From contig NZ_CP139195.1 of NCBI RefSeq assembly GCF_034057115.1, positions 3,224,001 through 3,288,000 on the forward strand: a stretch of DNA of 64,000 nucleotides, in the 5' to 3' direction. The notes beneath the pieces are model-generated. The model saw only the letters and a program-made list of their open reading frames with translations. It was not told the origin of the DNA and searched no databases. This DNA is from Pseudomonas sp. AN-1. Lineage in GTDB: Bacteria; Pseudomonadota; Gammaproteobacteria; Pseudomonadales; Pseudomonadaceae. This document shows positions 1 to 6,945 of the stretch, piece by piece. The position numbers and the translations under genes were made by a program. Numbering within the stretch: the first letter of the stretch is position 1; each line of letters opens with the position of its first letter.

Positions 1-1
1 C

Positions 2-616
2 GGAAAGCTGGAACTGGTATTGGCACGCGACGCCAAACTTGCTTTGGCGCCGGTCGATGTACGCGTCATCACCCATGATATCCACGCCAACGTGGAATCG
101 GTAAAGAAAGCGGTCAAGTTGTCTCGGGAGTTGTTGGGTGATGGCGAGGTGCAAAAGGCCCGGCCCATCGTTGCCAATCTGGCCAGCGAAATCGTGATCG
201 AAACCGACAACCTGCCCATGGCAACGTACCCGGCAGCGATCAAGTCGGCTGCACGGCTCGTCGACAGCGGCAAGATCGACGAAGCCAAAGCAGAGCTCGC
301 CCGAGCACTGAACACGCTGGTGGTCACCCAAGTTGTACTCCCTCTGCCCGTGCTACGGGCCGAAGCCGCGATAGCAAAAGCTGAAAAGCTGGCCGAGACC
401 GACAAGCGCGATGCCAAGCAGAACGAGGAGCTCAGCACCTTGCTGTCGTCCGTGCGCACGGAGATCGAGCTGGCGCAAATCCTGGGTTATGGCAAGAAGG
501 AGGACTTCAAACCCATCTTCGATCAGGTGAAGTCCATTGAGCAAAAGTCGGCTGGTGGCAAAAGCGGCAATGGATGGTTCGACGAGTTGAAGACGCGCAT
601 CCAAAAGCTGTTTTGA
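2..616 (+). CDS. yfdX: YfdX family protein, 5' end outside window
   Basis: This is the C-terminal ~204 residues of a YfdX-family protein. The frame is open back to the first base, so the true start lies upstream of the window. The visible part is mostly helical and soluble, and rich in Ala, Lys and Glu. YfdX proteins are periplasmic or cytoplasmic stress proteins; two copies are typical of the mobile heat-resistance locus (LHR/tLST), and I infer this is one of them from the psiE, M48 protease and degP genes that follow. Which paralogue (yfdX1 or yfdX2) cannot be told without the N-terminus. The stop is followed 1 nt later by the next frame. No biochemical activity is assigned. Confidence 0.8.
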   Translation, partial: GKLELVLARDAKLALAPVDVRVITHDIHANVESVKKAVKLSRELLGDGEVQKARPIVANLASEIVIETDNLPMATYPAAIKSAARLVDSGKIDEAKAELARALNTLVVTQVVLPLPVLRAEAAIAKAEKLAETDKRDAKQNEELSTLLSSVRTEIELAQILGYGKKEDFKPIFDQVKSIEQKSAGGKSGNGWFDELKTRIQKLF

Positions 617-617
617 G

Positions 618-1241
618 GTGATGAAGGGGCCGACTGCTCCATCGGTCAGTCTCGCGATATTCGCAGTCGGCCCCAATAGATTCAGCCGCTCGGGCGCACT
701 CGGTCAGCCACCGCAGGCCGAAGAAGGCGAAGTCGCCGAGCGGGCGCGGTCGTTGCGCGACCATGTGATCATCTGTGGGGCGGATGACGTCGGGCTGCTG
801 CTGAGCCGAACGCTGCGCCTGGCAGGCATACCGCATTTGCTGCTGGAATCGGACCGCCAACGGGTCGAAGCGGGGCGTGCGATGGGGGCGCCGGTGTCGT
901 ATGGCGATGCCAGTCGGCTCGACACCCTGGCCGCCGCCGGATTGGCCCATGCCCGCCTGGTGGTGCTGACGTTTGCCCGTCCGCAGACGGCCCTGCGTAT
1001 CGCTCAGGCGGTTCTCGACCGCCGCCTGAGCTTGTCCGTGGTGGTGGCCACTGAGCGCGTAACGGATGCCCAGCTTTTGCGTAATCTGCCCAATGTCAGA
1101 CTGTACTCGTTGTACCTGGCTGCGGGACTGGGACTGGCCGAGCAGGTACTGTTGATGTTGGGCATCAACGCCGACCAAGTCGACCACCGGATCGAGGAAT
1201 TACGGCAGACACTCAGTGAGTCAGGTGGGGATAGACCATGA
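618..1241 (+). pseudogene. kefB: Truncated KefB-type antiporter, RCK_N domain only
   Basis: The 207-codon frame begins at a GTG inside the region of the inverted repeat. From about residue 48 it encodes a TrkA-N/RCK nucleotide-binding domain: a VIICGADDVG segment equivalent to the Rossmann glycine motif, then LLLESD and a conserved domain end. Full KefB/KefC antiporters are ~600 residues with 10-13 membrane helices before this domain; all of those are missing. The first ~25 residues derive from the inverted-repeat sequence and look unrelated to KefB. Members usually found between yfdX and kefB in heat-resistance loci (hdeD, thioredoxin) are also absent, so a deletion fused yfdX to the kefB 3' end. 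The frame is intact and ends in an ATGA overlap with the next gene, so a soluble fragment could still be made, but ion transport cannot be. Confidence 0.75.
626..674. repeat. Perfect 12-bp inverted repeat at yfdX/kefB junction
   Basis: Left arm 626-637 (GGGGCCGACTGC) and right arm 663-674 are exact reverse complements separated by 25 nt. A second small dyad (GCGA-TAT-TCGC, 654-664) overlaps the loop and right arm. No T-tract follows, so it is not a canonical rho-independent terminator. It lies exactly where yfdX sequence stops and truncated kefB sequence begins. It could be a deletion scar, the remnant of an excised small element, or an mRNA hairpin. Confidence 0.7.
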
Positions 1242-2266
1242 ACGGGCCGACCATTTGGCTGATGGTGTCGCTACTTGCCAATATTGGCATGGCGGTTGCG
1301 CTATGGCGTTTTGTTCGTACCAATCGCCAGAGGCGTGACGAGCTGAAGCATCGCCAACAAGCGCAAATCGATGACAAGGAACGGATCGCCATCGCCCTGG
1401 AGGGCGCAGGGCTGGGATTCTGGGAGTGGGATATCGCTACCGACAGCTTCAGGCTTTCTGCCCGCAGTCTGGCGATGTTCGGCTTGACCTCCGACGAGGA
1501 GGTTGGCGCCACCCATGCCGCATGGCAAGCGCGTATTCACCCGGAGGATTTGCCGGTCGTTCTGGCAAAGGTGCGCGCTTACCAAGAAAACCCGTCGGAG
1601 CGATTGGAGTGCGAGTACCGCGTTCGTCATCGATCTGGCGTTTGGATTTGGGTGCTGGATCGCGGCCGTTGGCTGGGTGACGCGGGCAGGCAACTGATAG
1701 TCGGCACTCTGCTCGACATCTCTTCTCGCAAGGAAATGGAGCAGCAGTTGCTGCGTATGGCGATCACCGACCCCTTGACCGGCTTGTCGAACCGGCGGGC
1801 TTTTAACGAACGATTACAGCTGGAATGGGAGCGCCTCAAACGCAGCCCCGAGATACAAGCAGCACTTGTGCTCTGCGACATCGATCACTTCAAGCGTATC
1901 AATGACACCTATGGACACGGATGCAGCGATGAGGTACTCAAGCACTTTGCTTCACGGTTGAGGGAACATGTTCGCGCAACCGACATGGCTGCCCGGATTG
2001 GGGGGGAGGAATTCGCTGTGTTGTTGGAAGCGGCATCGATAGAAGACGCCCAAGTATGGGCGGAGCGATTTCGTCAGGACACTGCGGCGACAGCGGTGGT
2101 GTGTGGAGAGGTGTCGATCAGCTATAGCGCCAGCATGGGGGTGGCTCTCCTTGACCCCCGTTTGCACTCTGTCGAGCAGGTGATGCAGCAGGCGGACAGC
2201 GCGCTCTACCAGGCAAAAAGACAAGGGCGCAACCAAGTTGTGGGTGCACAAGTATTTCAGAATTGA
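1238..2266 (+). CDS. Membrane-anchored PAS-GGDEF diguanylate cyclase
   Basis: A 342-residue protein predicted to make cyclic di-GMP from two GTP. Residues ~5-24 form one membrane helix, ~50-165 a PAS sensor domain of the PAC-containing type (WEWD, HPED and a DISSRKE exit helix), and ~175-335 a GGDEF domain. The active-site motif is GGEEF at 255-259, and an RxxD inhibitory site (RATD) stands five residues before it, so both catalysis and product inhibition look intact. The start ATG overlaps the stop of the kefB fragment (ATGA), and psiE follows with a ribosome site inside this gene's end, indicating one transcript. Its place inside the stress-tolerance block suggests a link from stress response to c-di-GMP. 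The PAS ligand is unknown. Confidence 0.85.
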   Translation: MNGPTIWLMVSLLANIGMAVALWRFVRTNRQRRDELKHRQQAQIDDKERIAIALEGAGLGFWEWDIATDSFRLSARSLAMFGLTSDEEVGATHAAWQARIHPEDLPVVLAKVRAYQENPSERLECEYRVRHRSGVWIWVLDRGRWLGDAGRQLIVGTLLDISSRKEMEQQLLRMAITDPLTGLSNRRAFNERLQLEWERLKRSPEIQAALVLCDIDHFKRINDTYGHGCSDEVLKHFASRLREHVRATDMAARIGGEEFAVLLEAASIEDAQVWAERFRQDTAATAVVCGEVSISYSASMGVALLDPRLHSVEQVMQQADSALYQAKRQGRNQVVGAQVFQN

Positions 2267-2277
2267 GAGGAGTGGCG

Positions 2278-2766
2278 ATGAAGGAAAAGCAAGCAGACCC
2301 GATCAAAACATTTCGCGCCCAATGGGCAGTGATGACGTTCTACGAGCGCTTCGAACAGGTGATCGCGCTCGCGCTGTCCGCAATCATTGCCGTGATCATC
2401 GTGGTCTCGCTGCTGCAGCTGATCTCGATCGTCTTCAGCCTGCTGATCATTGATGCGTTCAATCCGCTCGATCACAAGGTCTTCCAGACCGTGTTCGGCA
2501 TGATCATGACGCTGCTCATCGCCATGGAGTTCAAGCATTCCATCGTGCGGGTGGCCTTGCGGCGCGACAGCATCATCCAGGTCAAGACGGTGATCCTGAT
2601 CGGGCTGATCGCCCTGGCGCGTAAATTCGTGATCCTCGACCCGGAGACCGGCCCCGCCAAGGTCGCGGCGCTCGCAGGCGCGACACTGGCCCTCGGGGCG
2701 ACTTACTGGCTGCTGCGCGAGCGCGATGACCGGACAGCCGGGGAAAGCTCAGATGATCAGTCGTGA
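2278..2766 (+). CDS. psiE: PsiE-family phosphate-starvation-inducible membrane protein
   Basis: A small integral membrane protein (162 residues) of the PsiE family, with four hydrophobic helices at about 25-55, 60-80, 95-115 and 120-140. I place the start at ATG 2278, preceded by a GAGAGGAG ribosome site at 2264-2271, rather than at the longer frame start at 2263. PsiE is named from phosphate-starvation induction in E. coli; its molecular role is unknown. A psiE copy is a regular member of the mobile heat-resistance locus, which fits the neighbours. Its last 14 bases overlap the M48 protease gene, so translation is probably coupled. Confidence 0.8.
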   Translation: MKEKQADPIKTFRAQWAVMTFYERFEQVIALALSAIIAVIIVVSLLQLISIVFSLLIIDAFNPLDHKVFQTVFGMIMTLLIAMEFKHSIVRVALRRDSIIQVKTVILIGLIALARKFVILDPETGPAKVAALAGATLALGATYWLLRERDDRTAGESSDDQS

Positions 2767-3715
2767 TCTGCGCCACGCGCAGAATGTCGGCGCGCGGCAT
2801 CGCTGGCTCAATCGCCTGCAAACCGCGCTGTTGGTGCTGACCCTGCTCGGGATTGCCGCCGTCGCTGGCAGCCTGCTGTTGGGTGACGGCGGGCTTTGGC
2901 TGGCGCTTGCGGCCGCGGGGTTCACCCTGCTGCTCGAACCGGCGGCCGCCTCCGGGCTGACCTTGCGGCTGTATGGCGCACGCCCCCTGCACCCGGATGA
3001 AGCGCCCGATCTTTGGGCTGTGTTGCGCGAACTGGCGGCGCGGGCCGGGCTGCCTGCCGTGCCGGTACCGCACTACGTGCCCAGCGGGGTCGTCAACGCC
3101 TTCGCCACCGGTTCGAAGCATCACGCGGCCATCGCGCTGACCGACGGCCTGCTGCGTAGCCTCACGCCCCGCGAGTTGACCGGCGTGCTCGGCCACGAAA
3201 TCGCGCATATTGCGAACGAGGATTTGCGTGTCATGGGCTTGGCCGATTCCATCAGCCGGCTCACCCATCTTCTGGCCTTGTTGGGGCAGCTTGCGATCGT
3301 GCTCAGCTTGCCAGCGCTATTGCTTGGAGTCACGGAAGTCAATTGGCCCGCGTTGCTTCTACTGGCGGTCGCGCCACAGCTGGCCTTGCTGGCTCAGTTG
3401 GGCTTGTCCAGGGTGCGCGAATTCGACGCCGACCGGCTCGCTGCCGAATTGACCGGCGACCCGCACGGGCTGGCCTCGGCGCTCGCCAAGATCGAGCGGG
3501 TGAGCCGCTCCTGGCGCGCCTGGCTGCTGCCCGGATGGGGCAATCCGGAACCCTCCTGGTTGCGCACGCATCCGGCGACGGCTGAACGCATTGAGCGCTT
3601 GCTGGAACTTGCTCCGCCGCCCGCGATGCCGCCGTTTCCATCGGCCCGTTTCGTCCCCGAGGTGACCGTATCACCACGTCCGCCACGCTGGCGCACCGGC
3701 GGCCTTTGGCGCTGA
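2753..3715 (+). CDS. HtpX-like M48 zinc metalloprotease, membrane
   Basis: A 320-residue protease of peptidase family M48. The zinc-binding motif HEIAH lies at residues 148-152 and the third ligand Glu is probably E223 in the REFDAD segment, as in HtpX and Ste24. Membrane helices precede the active site (about 20-60) and follow it (about 165-210), which is the HtpX layout for a protease facing the cytoplasm that degrades misfolded membrane proteins. I chose ATG 2753 because GGGGAAAG at 2740-2747 is a good ribosome site; an upstream ATG at 2726 adds nine residues without one. It overlaps psiE by 14 nt and precedes the HtrA gene by 7 nt, a membrane and periplasmic quality-control pair typical of the heat-resistance locus. 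Confidence 0.85.
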   Translation: MISRDLRHAQNVGARHRWLNRLQTALLVLTLLGIAAVAGSLLLGDGGLWLALAAAGFTLLLEPAAASGLTLRLYGARPLHPDEAPDLWAVLRELAARAGLPAVPVPHYVPSGVVNAFATGSKHHAAIALTDGLLRSLTPRELTGVLGHEIAHIANEDLRVMGLADSISRLTHLLALLGQLAIVLSLPALLLGVTEVNWPALLLLAVAPQLALLAQLGLSRVREFDADRLAAELTGDPHGLASALAKIERVSRSWRAWLLPGWGNPEPSWLRTHPATAERIERLLELAPPPAMPPFPSARFVPEVTVSPRPPRWRTGGLWR

Positions 3716-3722
3716 TTTCAAC

Positions 3723-4886
3723 ATGGAGAATGACGTGACCTACCCCGACCCCTACAGCCGCCCGGCGCCGGATCGATTCATCCGGCGCTGGCTCGTCATC
3801 ACTGGCTGCATCGCCGCACTCATGCTGCTGTGGCAGTTCCTGCCCGCCATCGAAGCCTGGTTCAGTCCCCACGAAACGCAGGAGCGCACGGTGACGCCGC
3901 GCGGCGACCTGGCCGCCGACGAAAAAACCACCATCGAGCTGTTCGAGAAATCGCGCGGGTCGGTGGTTTACATCACCACGGCACAACTAGTGCGTGACGT
4001 CTGGTCGCGCAATGTCTTTTCCGTGCCGCGCGGCACCGGCTCCGGCTTCATCTGGGACGATGCCGGCCACGTGGTGACCAACTTCCACGTGATCCAGGGG
4101 GCATCGTCTGCCACGGTCAAACTGGCCGACGGTCGCGATTATCAGGCTGCGCTCGTTGGCGCCAGTCCTGCGCACGACATCGCGGTACTCAAGATTGGCG
4201 TCGGCTTCAAGCGCCCGCCGGCGGTGCCGGTGGGCACCAGTGCCGATCTCAAGGTGGGGCAAAAGGTCTTTGCCATTGGCAATCCCTTCGGGCTCGACTG
4301 GACGCTCACCACCGGCATCGTCTCGGCGCTTGACCGCACCCTTTCCGGCGACGCCAGTGGCCCGGCCATTGACCACCTGATCCAGACCGACGCCGCTATC
4401 AACCCCGGCAATTCCGGTGGCCCGCTGCTCGATTCGGCTGGGCGGCTGATCGGCATCAATACCGCCATCTACAGTCCGTCTGGCGCCTCGGCCGGCATCG
4501 GCTTTGCGGTGCCGGTCGATACCGTCATGCGCGTGGTGCCGCAACTCATAAAGACCGGCAAGTACATCCGTCCGGCGCTGGGCATCGAGGTGGATGAGCA
4601 GCTCAACGCGCGTCTGCAGGCGCTGACCGGCAGTAAGGGCGTATTCGTATTGCGCGTGACGCCGGGCTCGGCGGCGCACAGGGCCGGGCTCGTCGGCGTC
4701 GAGGTCACCGCAGGCGGCATCGTGCCCGGCGATCGCGTTATCAGCATCGACGGTATCGCCGTCGACGACGTCACCACATTACAGGCCCGGCTAGACGACA
4801 AGAACGTTGGAGATGTTGTGGTCTTGTTAGTGGAGCGGGCCGGCAAGACTCGCGAGATGCTTGTGGAACTACAACCGGGAGTTTGA
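3723..4886 (+). CDS. degP: HtrA/DegS-like periplasmic serine protease
   Basis: A trypsin-fold protease of 387 residues that would degrade or sense misfolded envelope proteins. It has a short cytoplasmic N-terminus, one uncleaved-looking membrane helix (~26-43), a protease domain (~75-270) with catalytic triad H122 (TNFHVI), D152 (HDIAVL) and S231 (GNSGGP), and a single C-terminal PDZ domain (~280-385). A single PDZ and an N-terminal anchor are the DegS/AlgW arrangement, although the gene at this place in heat-resistance loci is generally called degP. It is the last gene of the island block; no convincing terminator follows directly. All catalytic residues are present, so it should be active. 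Confidence 0.88.
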   Translation: MENDVTYPDPYSRPAPDRFIRRWLVITGCIAALMLLWQFLPAIEAWFSPHETQERTVTPRGDLAADEKTTIELFEKSRGSVVYITTAQLVRDVWSRNVFSVPRGTGSGFIWDDAGHVVTNFHVIQGASSATVKLADGRDYQAALVGASPAHDIAVLKIGVGFKRPPAVPVGTSADLKVGQKVFAIGNPFGLDWTLTTGIVSALDRTLSGDASGPAIDHLIQTDAAINPGNSGGPLLDSAGRLIGINTAIYSPSGASAGIGFAVPVDTVMRVVPQLIKTGKYIRPALGIEVDEQLNARLQALTGSKGVFVLRVTPGSAAHRAGLVGVEVTAGGIVPGDRVISIDGIAVDDVTTLQARLDDKNVGDVVVLLVERAGKTREMLVELQPGV

Positions 4887-5414
4887 TGGAAAGTGGGTCA
4901 TGGATCTGCACAGCGAAGCAGCCAAGCGACTTCAGCCTTGCGCCGAACTACGAGCCCTAGCTAGTGCAGTGGGGGGAAGGCTGTTTAGGTTAAATGGATA
5001 TAAGGGAGTCATTTTTGATTGTGTTTTTAAAAGAAGGTGTTGATTTTTTTGGGTAAGCATTTAGGGCGTCCAAGGGTTGGAGCAGTTGGCACGGATGAGA
5101 GAGCTCAATGCTCGCTAGGGATTGGATCTATGTGTTTTTTCTGACTGACTGCTTACGTGTTGGAACGGGCAACATCGGAAAAGGATGAATCTTTATTTTC
5201 ACCATTTACCGTATTTTTCGAGCCTGGGCGAAAATTAGGATGATACTTTAGCGCCCTTAATCATTCTCCCATGAAAGGCAAAACGATCCAGTCTCGGGTG
5301 TAAGTGCTCACAACATACTGATATAAAAGGGATTTTTTATGAATAGGAGAGCGCGCGACGTTTCTCTCTGTTTTTAGGGTTAGGATGAAACTTTATTTGC
5401 ATCCCACACCCTGT
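4887..5414. other. AT-rich gene-free boundary of the stress island
   Basis: This stretch is visibly richer in A and T than the DNA on both sides, with runs such as T7 and A4-5. No frame has coding character; a 60-codon frame at 4861-5043 has no ribosome site and overlaps degP. I see no integrase, insertion-sequence ends or clear direct repeat. It probably contains the right junction between the mobile stress locus and the ancestral chromosome; the ancestral sequence has resumed by the terminator at 5415. Confidence 0.5.
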
Positions 5415-5442
5415 CCAGAGCCCGGCCGCAGCCGGGCTCTGG
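5415..5442 (+). terminator. Orphan rho-independent terminator
   Basis: A perfect 12-bp GC-rich stem (5415-5426 with 5431-5442) closes a CGCA tetraloop and is followed by GCGTTT-type sequence, the usual Pseudomonas terminator form. No gene directly upstream fits it, so it probably served a chromosomal gene lost or displaced when the island arrived. It rules out the far-upstream starts for the next gene. Confidence 0.7.
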
Positions 5443-5519
5443 CGTTTCCGGTGCGGTTGCCCCGCTGCGGGCCAGGCCGACGACTGGCCGAGACTGGACT
5501 ACCCTTCAAGGGGCTTTCC

Positions 5520-6722
5520 ATGAATGGGGGATCGGACATGCTGGCGATGCTTCCGCCCGTCCTGCGCACGCTGCAACTGCCATTGCGCGTGCGCCTGTGG
5601 GACGGCCACCAACTGGACCTCGGCCCCGAGCCGCAGGTGACCCTCGAGGTGCGCGACCCGCAGCTGCTGACCCGCCTGGCGCATCCCAGCCTCGACCTGC
5701 TCGGCAGTGCCTACGTCGAGGGGGCGATGGACATCCAGGGGTCGCTGGAGCAGGCGATCCAGCTGGCGGATGCACTCACCGCGGCGCTGCTCGGCGACCG
5801 GGAGGCCGCGCCGCCGGTGCGCCCGGCCCACGACAAGGCGAGCGATGCGGCGGACATCCACTACCACTACGACCTGTCCAACGACTTCTACCGGCTGTGG
5901 CTGGACCGCGACATGGTCTACTCCTGCGCCTACTACGAGACCGGCGCGGAGGACCTGGACACCGCCCAGCAGGCCAAGCTGCGCCACCTGTGCCGCAAGC
6001 TGCGCCTGGCGCCCGGCGAGCGCCTGCTCGACGTCGGCTGCGGCTGGGGCGGCCTGGCGCGCTTCGCCGCCCGCGAGTTCGGCGCCGAGGTCTATGGCAT
6101 CACCCTCAGCCGGGAACAGCTCAGGCTGGCCCGCGAGCGGGTGGCCGAGGAGGGCCTGCAGGACCGCGTGCAGCTGGAGTATCTCGACTACCGCGACCTG
6201 CCGGCCGACGGCCGCTTCGACAAGGTGGTCAGCGTCGGCATGTTCGAGCACGTCGGCCACGCCAACCTGGCGCTGTACTTCCAGACCCTGCAGCGCGCGG
6301 TGAAGCCCGGCGGCCTGGTGATGAACCACGGCATCACCGCCAGGCACACCGACGGCCGCCCGGTCGGGCGCGGCGGCGGCGCATTCATCGACCGCTACGT
6401 GTTCCCCCACGGCGAGCTGCCGCACCTGGCCACCGCGGTGGCGCGGATGAGCGAGGCCGGCCTCGAGGTGGTCGACGTGGAGAGCCTGCGCCTGCACTAC
6501 GCGCGCACCCTGCGCTTCTGGAGCGAACGGCTCGAGCGGCGCCTGGACGAGGCGCGCCAGCTGGTGCCCGAGCGCGCCCTGCGCATCTGGCGGTTGTACC
6601 TGGCCGGTTGCGCCTACGGCTTCGAGCGCGAATGGATCAACCTGCACCAGATCCTCGCCGTGCGCCCGCGCCCCGACGGCTCCCACGATCTGCCCTGGAG
6701 CCGGGCGGATCTCTACCGCTGA
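5520..6722 (+). CDS. Cyclopropane-fatty-acyl-phospholipid synthase family methyltransferase
   Basis: A 400-residue SAM-dependent enzyme of the CFA/mycolic-acid-methyltransferase family, which methylenates cis double bonds of membrane phospholipid acyl chains. Residues ~1-100 are the N-terminal CFA domain; the YHYDLSNDFY substrate motif follows near 115-124; the SAM-binding motif LLDVGCGWGG is at about 169-178; GMFEHVG and the C-terminal basic helices complete the fold. I start at ATG 5520, preceded by AAGGGG at 5508-5513, because the longer frame from 5385 would run through a terminator hairpin. The gene stands alone between the island boundary and the GGDEF-EAL gene. Pseudomonads often carry two such enzymes, so I do not assign cfaA or cfaB. 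Confidence 0.85.
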   Translation: MNGGSDMLAMLPPVLRTLQLPLRVRLWDGHQLDLGPEPQVTLEVRDPQLLTRLAHPSLDLLGSAYVEGAMDIQGSLEQAIQLADALTAALLGDREAAPPVRPAHDKASDAADIHYHYDLSNDFYRLWLDRDMVYSCAYYETGAEDLDTAQQAKLRHLCRKLRLAPGERLLDVGCGWGGLARFAAREFGAEVYGITLSREQLRLARERVAEEGLQDRVQLEYLDYRDLPADGRFDKVVSVGMFEHVGHANLALYFQTLQRAVKPGGLVMNHGITARHTDGRPVGRGGGAFIDRYVFPHGELPHLATAVARMSEAGLEVVDVESLRLHYARTLRFWSERLERRLDEARQLVPERALRIWRLYLAGCAYGFEREWINLHQILAVRPRPDGSHDLPWSRADLYR

Positions 6723-6945
6723 TTTCGCCGCAGTGCCGCGGGCGGTGGCCGCTCTGATCCGCTGGCGTCAGTAAAATGGCGTGCCGCCGCTGCGCGCAAA
6801 TCGGCGGAGCGCCTGTCGACAGACATTGACGCCCGGCAGGCGGACAGGCACATTCGCCCGTCACATTGGCGACGAATACAGCCGTTACAGTGGCAGGCGG
6901 GGCGCCGGGCCACGGCTGGTCGGCAGGGGCAGGGAGAAGGCGCAC

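Noticed and set aside
4861-5043. 60-codon frame after degP
   Set aside because: It overlaps the end of degP, lacks a ribosome site and runs into AT-rich DNA with no coding character.
5385-5519. Upstream extension of the cyclopropane-synthase frame
   Set aside because: It would translate through a perfect terminator hairpin (5415-5442); ATG 5520 has its own ribosome site and fits the family.
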